Shown: positions 7,700 to 15,234 of the stretch, piece by piece | How positions within the stretch are numbered: the stretch's first letter is position 1 | How the letters are laid out: the number at the start of each line of letters is the position of its first letter | Origin: CAYFHQ01 sp964342805 | Lineage (GTDB): Bacteria > Bacillota > Clostridia > Peptostreptococcales > Acidaminobacteraceae | Direction of reading: 5' to 3' | Assembly: GCA_964342805.1 (NCBI GenBank) | Contig: CAYFHQ010000037.1 | Coordinates: forward strand, 1-31,172 | DNA: 31,172 bases | Notes under the pieces: model-generated | What the model saw: the letters and a program-made list of their open reading frames with translations, nothing else | What the model was told of the DNA's origin: nothing | The model's database searches: none | Made by a program: the position numbers and the translations under genes

Positions 7700-8164
7700 C
7701 TACTTCCAGTCGTCTATGTACTGATCAAATACACTTTCAAGACCATCCATGAGCAGAAGAAACTTCTCCACGTCTTCTTCCTCGATCTTTTCAAAGCAAG
7801 ACAAGAGGCGGGCATACTGCCGGTTGTTACGCCGGGAATACTCTTCTACCATCCGGTGGCCTTTTTCAGACAACATAATATGGATCACGCGGTCATGATC
7901 CAGTTTTTCCTTGGTAATGAGGCCCTTCTTTACCAGCTTGGTCACCGTCTGAGACACGGCTGCCTTGGAAACACCTAGGGCGGAAGCAATGGTAGTCACA
8001 CCATCTCCAGCGTGGGCACGGATAAACTTCAAAGTCATGACTTCAGAAGGATATAAGACCATGCCATTTTCAAAGGTAAAGGGCATACTTTCGAATTCTT
8101 TGTACTTGTGAAACGCAGAAATCAGCGCTTTTAGTGCCTTTAATTGTAATTGCATATTTTCCAT
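7700..8164 (-). CDS. MarR family transcriptional repressor
   Basis: A 154-residue winged-helix regulator. Residues ~50-95 hold the recognition helix (VTTIASALGVSKAAVSQTVTKLVKKGLI), followed by the wing (TKEKLDHDRVIHIMLSEKGHRMV); terminal helices form the dimer interface. The promoter at 8171-8199 puts the RNA start close to the ATG at 8164, so either the mRNA is leaderless or translation starts at Met4 (8155). Inverted-repeat half-sites lie within this promoter and ahead of the adjacent metallo-hydrolase gene. That suggests autorepression plus control of the neighbour, probably relieved by a small molecule; the ligand is unknown. Confidence 0.92.
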   Translation of the reverse strand: MENMQLQLKALKALISAFHKYKEFESMPFTFENGMVLYPSEVMTLKFIRAHAGDGVTTIASALGVSKAAVSQTVTKLVKKGLITKEKLDHDRVIHIMLSEKGHRMVEEYSRRNNRQYARLLSCFEKIEEEDVEKFLLLMDGLESVFDQYIDDWK

Positions 8165-8170
8165 ATACCT

Positions 8171-8207
8171 ATAGTAAAGCAGCTTAACCCAATGGTCAAG
8201 CTACTTT
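8171..8207 (-). promoter_or_regulatory. marR promoter with embedded inverted repeat
   Basis: On the minus strand TTGACC (8199-8194), 17 bp, TACTAT (8176-8171). The imperfect inverted repeat AAAGTAGCTTGAC / GTTAAGCTGCTTT (11 of 13 positions match) overlaps both elements, as expected for an autorepressor. One arm runs into the stop codon of the upstream hydrolase gene. Confidence 0.7.
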
Positions 8208-8950
8208 CGGGTCATCACCTGAACAAAATAGTCAAATAATGCCGTTTGGGTTTTCTCACAGCAGGCCATCATTTCTGGGTGCCACTGGACACCGACCACC
8301 CCACCGCCCATGTGGCCATGGTAGGCTTCAACAATACCGTCCGGAGAAACCGCATCAATTTGAAGGCCGTCTGCCAACCGGTCTACTGCTTGGTGGTGGA
8401 GGCTATTGACCGTTAGCCGCTCGTCCTCTGTCAGCTGAGACAGCAATGAGCCCGGCTGTACAATGACTTCATGGACCCCCTCCCAACGCGGCAAGTGCCG
8501 TTCCACGTGGTCACTTGCATGGAGAAGCTGGGACTGGATGTCCTGGATCAAGGTCCCGCCCAGGTAGGCATTTAGGACTTGATGGCCCCTACAAATGGCG
8601 AAAATGGGTAGTTTCAGTTCCAAAGCGATCTCAATCACCTTGTATTCGTGGTCGTCCCGCTTGCGGACCACTGTTCCCAACTTGTCATGGGGGTCCTGGC
8701 CATATAGCACCGGGTCCAGGTCCTCTCCTCCGGAAAGGATAATTCCATCTAGACGTTCAAGGACAGCACGGATATTGTCCGCCTGGTCGTAAACAGGGAT
8801 TAAGAGGGGGATGGCACCTGCTCGTTCCAAGGACTGGGCATAGTCCGCTGTACTGGTGATCATGTCCTGGTCCATGCGCCCCCTGGGCTTGCATGTTGCA
8901 TATTCATCTGATGGAATGTAGTAGGTGGTAACGCCGATAATGGGTTTCAT
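8201..8950 (-). CDS. Class I glutamine amidotransferase-like hydrolase (PuuD / peptidase C26 family)
   Basis: Resembles gamma-glutamyl-gamma-aminobutyrate hydrolases, which cleave gamma-glutamyl amide bonds in polyamine or related catabolism. Visible features are an opening KPIIGVTTYY, the oxyanion strand DGIILSGGEDLDP, the nucleophile Cys120 in FAICRGHQVLN, and the His224/Glu226 pair in QWHPE. The 249-residue length fits. The ATG has AAAGGAGC upstream. It lies 36 bp before marR on the same strand, but marR has its own promoter in the gap. No polyamine genes are nearby, so the true substrate is open. Confidence 0.9.
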   Translation of the reverse strand: MKPIIGVTTYYIPSDEYATCKPRGRMDQDMITSTADYAQSLERAGAIPLLIPVYDQADNIRAVLERLDGIILSGGEDLDPVLYGQDPHDKLGTVVRKRDDHEYKVIEIALELKLPIFAICRGHQVLNAYLGGTLIQDIQSQLLHASDHVERHLPRWEGVHEVIVQPGSLLSQLTEDERLTVNSLHHQAVDRLADGLQIDAVSPDGIVEAYHGHMGGGVVGVQWHPEMMACCEKTQTALFDYFVQVMTRK

Positions 8951-9018
8951 AACAAGCTCCTTTGTGAATCGTGACCTATGATTTTAAATTTGTACCCATT
9001 TTCACTAAAGAACCACTC

Positions 9019-9048
9019 AAAAAGACCACCGATATTTGATCGGCGGTC
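9019..9048 (-). terminator. Terminator of the GGDEF-EAL gene
   Basis: GACCGCCGAT pairs with ATCGGTGGTC (one G-T wobble) around 5 nt and is followed by TTTTT on the minus strand. Confidence 0.88.
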
Positions 9049-9093
9049 TCAGATTGATTCATCATTTTATTTAACTTTATAGCTTTTTCGTTT

Positions 9094-11427
9094 TTACGAG
9101 GTTACCTCATAGCCAAAAGCCACAGGATTGGGCTGGAGTAAGTCATTGAGCTCATTGACAAAGAGTGGCTTCGAGAACCAGTAACCCTGGATATAAGAGA
9201 TTTGCAGTTTTTTAAGGATCTGAGCCTGCTCAGCGGTCTCCACCCCTTCAACAACTAGCTCAATGCCCATGCCGTCTACCATGGACTGGATTCCAGACAC
9301 CAGTTGTAAACTCCGGTCACTCTGGCTGATCAAGTCAATAAAGGACTTGTCCAGTTTCAGTTCGTCTATGGGTAGCTGGAGCAAATAACTTAGAGAAGAG
9401 TAGCCTGTTCCAAAGTCGTCCAGGGCAATTCGTATACCCGCTTCCTTCATTTTCTTAAAGAGCTGCTGGGACTGACTAAAGGAGTTAACCAGGACAGTCT
9501 CTGTTAGTTCAATGGTCAGCCTGCTGGCGTCAATATCCATCCGCCCAAGTTCCTTGATCATCCAGTTGACGAAGACGTCGTCCTCCAACTGCTTGGCAGA
9601 CACATTTACAGAAATCCGAGGTCCCTTTGGATTTTCCTTGAGCCATTCCAGGGCCCGGGTCAATACATATCGGCCAATCCGGTGGATAGACCCATTCTCC
9701 TCGGCCACAGGAAGAAACTCTCCGGGGGACACATAGCCCTTGCCAACCCGCCAACGAATGAGGGCTTCCACTTCAATAACCTCTAGGTCATTGAGTCGAA
9801 CCTTGGGCTGGAAGGCAACATCCAACTGGTTTTCCAGTTGTGTGGACTCTAACATATACTCATATTCAATCCGCTTGCGTAGGGCACGGTCAAAATCAGT
9901 CTGATACCAAACCGCCCGCCTTCTTCCCTTTTTCTTGGCGTGGAAGAGGGCCAGGTCTGATTGACGAAGGGCCTCAGAAGCTGACATTTTCTCTTTTAGT
10001 AGGGTTGCTCCTATACTAAAGGAAGCCGGTGCTTCTTCACTGATTAAGTTGTTGAGGATTTCCTCTGCGTCCTGGCTAGGCACAACTGCAACAAACTCGT
10101 CACCACCCAGGCGGTAGCACTGGAGGTGGTGGTCTGTCAGGTAGCCACCTATGCGGCGAAGCATGAGGTCACCTGCGTCATGGCCAATGGTGTCATTGAC
10201 CCTTTGGAAGTGGTCCACATCCAGAATAAAGACCACGTGGTCTTGGTCTGTACCCAGGAGTTCCTCAACGTCTTCAAAGAAGCGTTTCTTATTGGGTAGC
10301 CCCGTGAGGCTATCATAATATTTCAGGGTCTCCAGCCGCTGCTGGGTCTCCATGTATTCTTGAATGAGTTCTAGGGTTCCTATAAAGCGCTTTACATCTT
10401 GATTATAGGACACCCGGGCCCGAATCCATTTGACACCCTTGGTCCGTGTCCGGTACTGGAACTCGGAAACCATATAATCCAGGCCAGGAACAGCGTTTAG
10501 TTCTTCCAAAAAGTCGCCCGGATTGGCTATCCAGTGAACAATGGGATTTTTAACCGGGTCCCGGTACTCAGGTACGATATGGTCCAGCCACCGTTCATAG
10601 GCTTCAGTAATCTCTGTCACTTCCATGCCTAGGTTTTGGGCCATTTCCTCAGACACGTGTAAGACGTCTGTCTCCGGTGCGTATTCCCAGTAGCCATTGG
10701 CTAGAATACTCTTGGTCGACTCATGGAGGTTTTTCAGCTTGGCCAGTTCATCCATGGTCAAAGAAAGCGTCCCAACGGTCCGTTCATGTTCTACAATACG
10801 GTCCTGACTTTCCACCCATCGTCTTTCCAGCATATAGCCGAAGACCATGAGTGTAATGGCGTTTATGGCACCAAAGACCATAACAAAGAACCAACCGTCC
10901 CCAAAGTATGAAGCCATAAAACCCCCAGCAATCATTAAAGAAGACAGCAAGATCATGGTCAGGGCTGACCCGTGGGCTTGGTTTTCCATCTTATGACGGA
11001 AAGCATAAATCGATGTCCCCAAAAGTAAGACTCCTACAATCTTCATGGTCAATCCAAATGGCAAGGGTAGTAGAATCAAGCCTGCTGCCACCACCAAAGG
11101 CGAAGCAATCCAAGCCAAAAGGTATGGATGACCAAGGTACATGGCCCCCAGTTGATACCTACGCACCAATTGAAGAACAGCCATGGATATCAGAAGACCA
11201 AACACCCCGGCGGTCAGCCAGAATAGGGATGTAGGAATGTCTAAAGTGTCAGTATGTGTAGCAAGGTGGTGGCCAGTGACTAAACCACCAGCTAAAAACC
11301 AAGCATATATGGTCGCCAAGATATGGCGATAATCAGCTGACTGCCATTTCTCCATGAGTATGATTAAGGATACATAGGAAAGTGCTGCCAAGCCCGATAG
11401 TATAATTATTTGTTGACTATATGTCAT
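9094..11427 (-). CDS. Membrane PAS-GGDEF-EAL protein (c-di-GMP synthesis and breakdown)
   Basis: A 777-residue bifunctional-looking c-di-GMP enzyme. About seven TM helices span residues 5-200 with no large outer loop. A short coiled coil follows, then a PAS-like segment (~245-360), a GGDEF domain with intact GGDEF at 441-445, and an EAL domain with EAL at 554-556 plus NVSA, ELTE, DDFGTGYSS, KLDKSF, VEGVE and IQGYWFSKP. All catalytic signatures for both activities are present. The RxxD product-inhibition site expected just before GGDEF is absent (DHHL instead), so the cyclase may escape feedback. GAGG lies 10 nt before the ATG. No riboswitch is recognisable in its leader. Confidence 0.93.
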   Translation of the reverse strand: MTYSQQIIILSGLAALSYVSLIILMEKWQSADYRHILATIYAWFLAGGLVTGHHLATHTDTLDIPTSLFWLTAGVFGLLISMAVLQLVRRYQLGAMYLGHPYLLAWIASPLVVAAGLILLPLPFGLTMKIVGVLLLGTSIYAFRHKMENQAHGSALTMILLSSLMIAGGFMASYFGDGWFFVMVFGAINAITLMVFGYMLERRWVESQDRIVEHERTVGTLSLTMDELAKLKNLHESTKSILANGYWEYAPETDVLHVSEEMAQNLGMEVTEITEAYERWLDHIVPEYRDPVKNPIVHWIANPGDFLEELNAVPGLDYMVSEFQYRTRTKGVKWIRARVSYNQDVKRFIGTLELIQEYMETQQRLETLKYYDSLTGLPNKKRFFEDVEELLGTDQDHVVFILDVDHFQRVNDTIGHDAGDLMLRRIGGYLTDHHLQCYRLGGDEFVAVVPSQDAEEILNNLISEEAPASFSIGATLLKEKMSASEALRQSDLALFHAKKKGRRRAVWYQTDFDRALRKRIEYEYMLESTQLENQLDVAFQPKVRLNDLEVIEVEALIRWRVGKGYVSPGEFLPVAEENGSIHRIGRYVLTRALEWLKENPKGPRISVNVSAKQLEDDVFVNWMIKELGRMDIDASRLTIELTETVLVNSFSQSQQLFKKMKEAGIRIALDDFGTGYSSLSYLLQLPIDELKLDKSFIDLISQSDRSLQLVSGIQSMVDGMGIELVVEGVETAEQAQILKKLQISYIQGYWFSKPLFVNELNDLLQPNPVAFGYEVTS

Positions 11428-11848
11428 ATAAAACCCAACCTCATTTATTTACTCATCCTATCCTAACATAGGTCTGAGGACTGAACAACGAGCAAACCTA
11501 GTCACTGTGTCGGATTGTGCAGATTGATGTCGAAATTCTTTCCTCACGTTCGATTATATTCGATCTAACACTCCCTTTGCAACCTTCGTATAAAGCCATT
11601 CGAACTTACATGCGAAAAATAGGGGGCCACAATCGGCTTTGATAGCCCTGTATAACCCTTCCAATAAAAAATTGCATTAGTGCAAGAGTCTCAGCCCCTC
11701 ATTCTTCAATGGCCATGGGGTCCATGTTTCATATCGTCTCAAATCATTATGTATTTATGGAGATTTTGTAACATTTAGCACCCGCCCCATATTTCCTAGA
11801 AAAGACCCTTCGACCATCCATAATAGGTATATATTCCTATTGATAGCA
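11428..11848. other. Noncoding region upstream of the GGDEF-EAL gene
   Basis: About 420 bp with no plausible gene on either strand. On the minus strand there is a small hairpin (TTGCA/TGCAA, 11685-11672) followed by six T, and a possible long-range pairing of GGGGC (about 11699-11695) with GGCCCC (about 11628-11623). This is long for a simple promoter region and may hold a regulated leader, but no known RNA class is recognised. Confidence 0.3.
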
Positions 11849-11887
11849 ATAAAAAACTCCGTCATTCCCAGAAGGAACAACGGAGTT
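11849..11887 (-). terminator. Terminator of the NADH oxidase gene
   Basis: AACTCCGTTGTTCC pairs with GGGAATGACGGAGTT (small bulges) and is followed by a T-run on the minus strand. Confidence 0.88.
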
Positions 11888-11945
11888 CATTTTACAAATC
11901 AATAGGGTGACGCCATGAGGTTACCCTGCATGTCGTCGACTGACT

Positions 11946-13271
11946 TTAGGCTTGTAGGCCTGCCATATTCAGTAGGTTCCATGGCTTGTTGTAGTGGGGC
12001 TGGAAGAAAAAGTCCACAAAGGCCAACTGGTCAATGGTCATTTTGTTCTGAATGCAAACGGAAACCGTGTTGATGGACTGGGTCAAGTCCTGGTTGGAGA
12101 TCAACTGGGCTCCAAGGATTCGGCGGGACTGCTTCTCATAAACTACTTTTAATGTAGCTTCATCAAAAGAAGGCATGAACTCAGGTCTATGGTTGTCTAC
12201 AACCGTTACGGTGTCAATCTCAAATCCTTCTTCAATGGCTCTCGCCTCTGTCAGACCCGTTGACGCAATGTTGTGGTTGTAAATCTTAATGCCTGACGTC
12301 CCCTGTGTACCCATGTATTCTGTGGTTGCATGCTTGAGGTTTCGAGCAACAAGGGTACCCATTCGTACAGCATTGGTTGCCAAAGGAATGTAAGCAGACT
12401 TGCCAGTTGGATTATAGGTAATGGCGCAAGAATCACCAGCTGCAAAGACGTCTGGATTGGACGTTCTCATGTACTTGTCAACAATGATAGCTCCAGAGTC
12501 CAGCATGTCCACCTGGCCCTTAAGCAAACCCGTATTCGGCTTAAAGCCAATGCAAAGGATCACAAGGTCAGCCTTGTATTCTCCCTTGTCCGTAATGACC
12601 TTTTCCACCTTACCGTCTTTACCTTCAAACTTGTTGACCAATTGGTTGAGGGCCAGGGTAATCCCCTTGTCCGCCATGGTCTTTTCAGCCACATCCGTGT
12701 ACTCCTTGTCCAAGTACTTGCTTAAGATGCGCTCCTGCGCGTCGATCAAGGTAACCTGCTTTCCATTTTCCTGGAAGGCCTCAACCAATTCAACACCGAT
12801 GTAACCTGCTCCGACAACAACGATGTTTTCAACGTCCTTGGACTTTTCAATGATGTCGTTGGAATGATAGAAATTCTTTGAAAGAAGGATATTGTCCAGG
12901 TCACTGCCTTCCATTGTAGGAACGATTGGCCAGGAACCGGTTGTCACGATCAGTTTGTCAAAGGTGTCTTCAAATTCAACCCCTGTTTCTAGGTTTTTCG
13001 CAGTAAGGGTTTTGACCTTGGCATCCACAGCTAGAACGTCATGGCGCATATTAGTCTTGACGCCCAGTTCAGCTAGTTTGTCAGGACTACAGTAGAAAAG
13101 TCCGTCAGGGTCTTTCACTACCCCACCCACATAAAGGGCGATCCCGCATGACAGGAATGAGATATTATCGTTTCGCTCGTAAACTGTGATTTCTGCTTCA
13201 GGATGTAGTTTTGCTGCATTTAGAATGGCTGCCGTACCTGCATGGGTACATCCGATTACTGCTATTTTCAT
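11946..13271 (-). CDS. nox: NADH oxidase / CoA-disulfide reductase-family flavoprotein (probably H2O-forming)
   Basis: Predicted FAD-dependent NADH oxidase reducing O2, most likely to water, for oxygen detoxification and NAD+ recycling in an anaerobe. The 441-residue length is standard. The FAD dinucleotide motif is GCTHAG (7-12). The single redox Cys is residue 42 in SFLSCGIALYVGG, the position used by the cysteine-sulfenic NADH oxidases. The NAD-binding GAGYIGVELVEAF lies near 155, the second FAD motif is NPDVFAAGDSC, and the C-terminal dimer domain contains FFFQPHYNKPWN. CoA-disulfide reductases share this layout, so that activity is not excluded. The ribosome site is GAGGAGG. A strong hairpin lies in the 5' UTR. 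Confidence 0.88.
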   Translation of the reverse strand: MKIAVIGCTHAGTAAILNAAKLHPEAEITVYERNDNISFLSCGIALYVGGVVKDPDGLFYCSPDKLAELGVKTNMRHDVLAVDAKVKTLTAKNLETGVEFEDTFDKLIVTTGSWPIVPTMEGSDLDNILLSKNFYHSNDIIEKSKDVENIVVVGAGYIGVELVEAFQENGKQVTLIDAQERILSKYLDKEYTDVAEKTMADKGITLALNQLVNKFEGKDGKVEKVITDKGEYKADLVILCIGFKPNTGLLKGQVDMLDSGAIIVDKYMRTSNPDVFAAGDSCAITYNPTGKSAYIPLATNAVRMGTLVARNLKHATTEYMGTQGTSGIKIYNHNIASTGLTEARAIEEGFEIDTVTVVDNHRPEFMPSFDEATLKVVYEKQSRRILGAQLISNQDLTQSINTVSVCIQNKMTIDQLAFVDFFFQPHYNKPWNLLNMAGLQA

Positions 13272-13292
13272 GGGTTGTCCTCCTCATATTCG

Positions 13293-13358
13293 ATCAAAGC
13301 CTTGGGCTTGCAAGGTCTTTGATAATGTCTTAACGATGTCTTGATTAATAGTATACCA
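13293..13358 (-). promoter_or_regulatory. nox promoter (extended -10) and 5' UTR hairpin
   Basis: An extended -10 TGG-TATACT lies at 13358-13350 on the minus strand, with no good -35. Downstream, ATCAAAG-a-CCTTG pairs with CAAGG-CTTTGAT (13323-13293): twelve pairs with one bulge. It ends about 10 nt before the GAGGAGG ribosome site and lacks a T-run, so it is not a terminator. Confidence 0.55.
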
Positions 13359-13492
13359 AAGAACTCTATTTTATGCACCGGTTTTTTGTAATTATTTCAT
13401 TTTTAAAGTTATTATCATTTACTTAAACCTCATTCAAGGTGGTTCCTTCTTTCGACTTAACTTATTTACACTATTTTCGTCCACTTTCCCAT

Positions 13493-13524
13493 AAAAAAAA
13501 AGAGCCTCAGTTTTCACTGGGCAC
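13493..13524 (-). terminator. Terminator of the XRE regulator gene
   Basis: GCC-CAGT-gaaa-ACTG-a-GGC hairpin followed by a long T-run on the minus strand. Confidence 0.8.
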
Positions 13525-13539
13525 TTTCTGCTTGTCCAC

Positions 13540-13878
13540 CTAACCAATGGACTTATTGGATTTGATTTCGTAAACCAAGGCCTCCACCTTTTGTATGTCT
13601 TCCTCTCCTAGCCCTTCCCGCCTGAGCACATCGGCAATGGTGTAGTCTGGCTCTAGGCAAGACGCAGGCAGGCCCATGACTTCATAGACCGGTATTTGGA
13701 GCAAAGTAGCCAAGTTGCGCATGGTCAATAGGTCCGGCAACCGCCTATTGGTTTCATATTGGCTTAGTGTAGACTTTCCAAAAGAGGTATTGTGGATGAG
13801 ATTGTAGTGTGAAATCGTTTCTGTCTGTGACCATCCCCGTTTTTTCCGGTAGGTCCTTATAAGCTGTCCTATATCCAT
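13540..13878 (-). CDS. XRE family (HTH_3) transcriptional regulator
   Basis: A 112-residue protein. The Cro/CI-type helix-turn-helix covers residues 5-65 (IRTYRKKRGWSQTE, SFGKSTLSQYETNRRLPDLLTMRNLATLL) with an unusual insertion between helices 2 and 3 (SHYNLIHNT). An acidic C-terminal helix (GLGEEDIQKVEALVYEIK) probably dimerises. The ATG has AGAGGTGA upstream. It is transcribed away from a second XRE gene, a common arrangement for paired regulators of an accessory locus. Targets unknown. Confidence 0.85.
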   Translation of the reverse strand: MDIGQLIRTYRKKRGWSQTETISHYNLIHNTSFGKSTLSQYETNRRLPDLLTMRNLATLLQIPVYEVMGLPASCLEPDYTIADVLRREGLGEEDIQKVEALVYEIKSNKSIG

Positions 13879-13897
13879 GTGCTTTCACCTCTCATTC

Positions 13898-13925
13898 AGT
13901 ATAGCGAAAGCCATGGGAAATGCAA
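13898..13925 (-). promoter_or_regulatory. Promoter of the leftward XRE gene
   Basis: TTGCAT (13925-13920), 16-bp spacer, TATACT (13903-13898) on the minus strand. Confidence 0.55.
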
Positions 13926-13966
13926 CGGCAACATATTGTGGCATTGAAAAACTTGGCTGATATGCA

Positions 13967-14005
13967 TTGACACTAATACCATATTTATCTATACTAATAG
14001 CATAT
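13967..14005 (+). promoter_or_regulatory. Consensus promoter with direct-repeat operator for the rightward XRE gene
   Basis: TTGACA (13967-13972), exactly 17 bp, TATACT (13990-13995). The near-identical direct repeats ACTAATACCATAT (13972-13984) and ACTAATAGCATAT (13993-14005) start 21 bp apart, two helical turns, and cover the core promoter. This points to cooperative binding of a repressor, probably one of the flanking XRE proteins. Confidence 0.75.
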
Positions 14006-14035
14006 ATTGGCAGTAAATGGAACGGAGAGAAAAAG

Positions 14036-14242
14036 ATGAATACGACTCACTTTGAATTGAGAGCCATGCGTGCTCGATACGGCTTAACACAAAACGATCT
14101 GGCAACCTTGTTGGATATCCACAAGGCAACTTACAACCGCAAGGAACGGGGAATGATTGACTTCTCTCTTTCCGAAGCAAAGGCACTGGCAGACCATTTC
14201 CACATCACTATCGAAGACCTCTTTTACCCAAAAGAACGATAA
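14036..14242 (+). CDS. Small XRE family transcriptional regulator
   Basis: A 68-residue protein that is almost entirely one helix-turn-helix domain: LRAMRARYGLTQNDLATLLDI then KATYNRKERGMIDFSLSEAKALADHFHITIEDLFYP. The start at 14036 is chosen because GGAGAG lies 7-8 nt upstream and the domain begins there; the open frame upstream covers the promoter. It resembles phage Cro-like or SinR-like small regulators. It is followed after 59 bp by the GntR-type gene, probably in one transcript. Confidence 0.85.
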   Translation: MNTTHFELRAMRARYGLTQNDLATLLDIHKATYNRKERGMIDFSLSEAKALADHFHITIEDLFYPKER

Positions 14243-14301
14243 GTCTTATGGGGAAAACCTCTTGAATCCGGGTATAGGACTGGTAAGGACAGGAGGTAAC
14301 C

Positions 14302-14991
14302 ATGAATCATCCATCTAATGACCATGATATTCGTATTGTGGTCGATTATTTTGCTAAGCGCATATTAAATGGTATGTTGGGCACAGGTGATCCATTGCCT
14401 TCTTATAAAGAAGTGGCTCAGGAGTTTCTCATCACTGAGCACAAGGTCACCTTGGCTATGCACACCCTGGAAGAGATGGGCTTGATCACCTTAACCAGTG
14501 GAAAAAAGCCAGAGGTCGCTGACTTTCAAGAGAGCGGCCACGTCCACTTGATCAACCAACTCTTTAAAGAGCCCACCAACCATCCCTTAAAGCATATTTT
14601 AATCCTTGAGTTGGAAGGCCTCTTAGACGAGACCATCCATGCGGCATCCAAACTGAATGCTGCTACCCTTCGCCCTGTAAAGGTTCAGCTTGAGTCTATG
14701 TTACAGGATACCCAGCGGGGAACCGAAGAGGAGCAAATCTACACCTACTATCTAGAGCTGGCAACCAGTTCTGGCAGGCCCATGTTAAAATGGACCCTCA
14801 ATGAACTAGCTCCTACTTTAAAAAAGGGGTTTGCTGGTCTGTCTGACACAACCGAGCGTTACCACGGAACCATTAGACTACTCATGACCCAGCTCCACCA
14901 TATTGTTCAGGGTAACGAGGACAAGGCCTTGGCTGTACAAACCAGCCTATTCCAAAGAGTCCACCAGTATCTTGACCACCATGAGCACTAG
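14302..14991 (+). CDS. GntR family transcriptional regulator, FadR/FCD-like
   Basis: The N-terminal winged helix (residues ~10-70) has the GntR pattern: YFAKRILNGMLGTGDPLPSYKEVAQEF then ITEHKVTLAMHTLEEMGLI. The all-helical C-terminal ~150 residues have the length and HHIVQGNEDKA-type ending of FCD effector domains, but the usual Asp/His metal ligands are hard to place, so the ligand is unknown. A strong AGGAGGT precedes the ATG. It is cotranscribed with the small XRE gene, and a strong terminator follows 119 bp after the stop. No adjacent metabolic gene points to a pathway. Confidence 0.82.
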   Translation: MNHPSNDHDIRIVVDYFAKRILNGMLGTGDPLPSYKEVAQEFLITEHKVTLAMHTLEEMGLITLTSGKKPEVADFQESGHVHLINQLFKEPTNHPLKHILILELEGLLDETIHAASKLNAATLRPVKVQLESMLQDTQRGTEEEQIYTYYLELATSSGRPMLKWTLNELAPTLKKGFAGLSDTTERYHGTIRLLMTQLHHIVQGNEDKALAVQTSLFQRVHQYLDHHEH

Positions 14992-15110
14992 GGTTCCCTT
15001 ACCCTAGCAGTTCGGTCTACTGACGCTCCGAACACAAGATTATTTGGACAGCCACTTTTCTAGAACACTAGCTTTAATGAAAGACCGGCTCTATTGGAGA
15101 CACGCACAGT

Positions 15111-15144
15111 AGAGGCTATCTGCATATACAGATAGCCTCTTTTT
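15111..15144 (+). terminator. Terminator of the XRE-GntR operon
   Basis: A perfect 12-bp stem (AGAGGCTATCTG/CAGATAGCCTCT, 6-nt loop) runs into a T-tract on the plus strand. Confidence 0.95.
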
Positions 15145-15234
15145 CACGTCCATAAGTCGCTATTTGACCTTCATGGTACTTTTTTGACAAAGACCTGAGA
15201 GGCCATAGCCATATGGGAGGTCAGTCAATCTCAC

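Noticed and set aside
11640..11700. GGGGCTGAGA on the minus strand, reminiscent of the TPP riboswitch core
   Set aside because: The second TPP motif (ACCTGATCTGG-type) and the GCGTAGGGAA end are absent, and the downstream gene is unrelated to thiamine.
15179..15232. Possible terminator after gatB (GACCT/AGGTC with an inner CCATA/TATGG)
   Set aside because: The stem has a large internal loop and only three T follow; not convincing enough to annotate.
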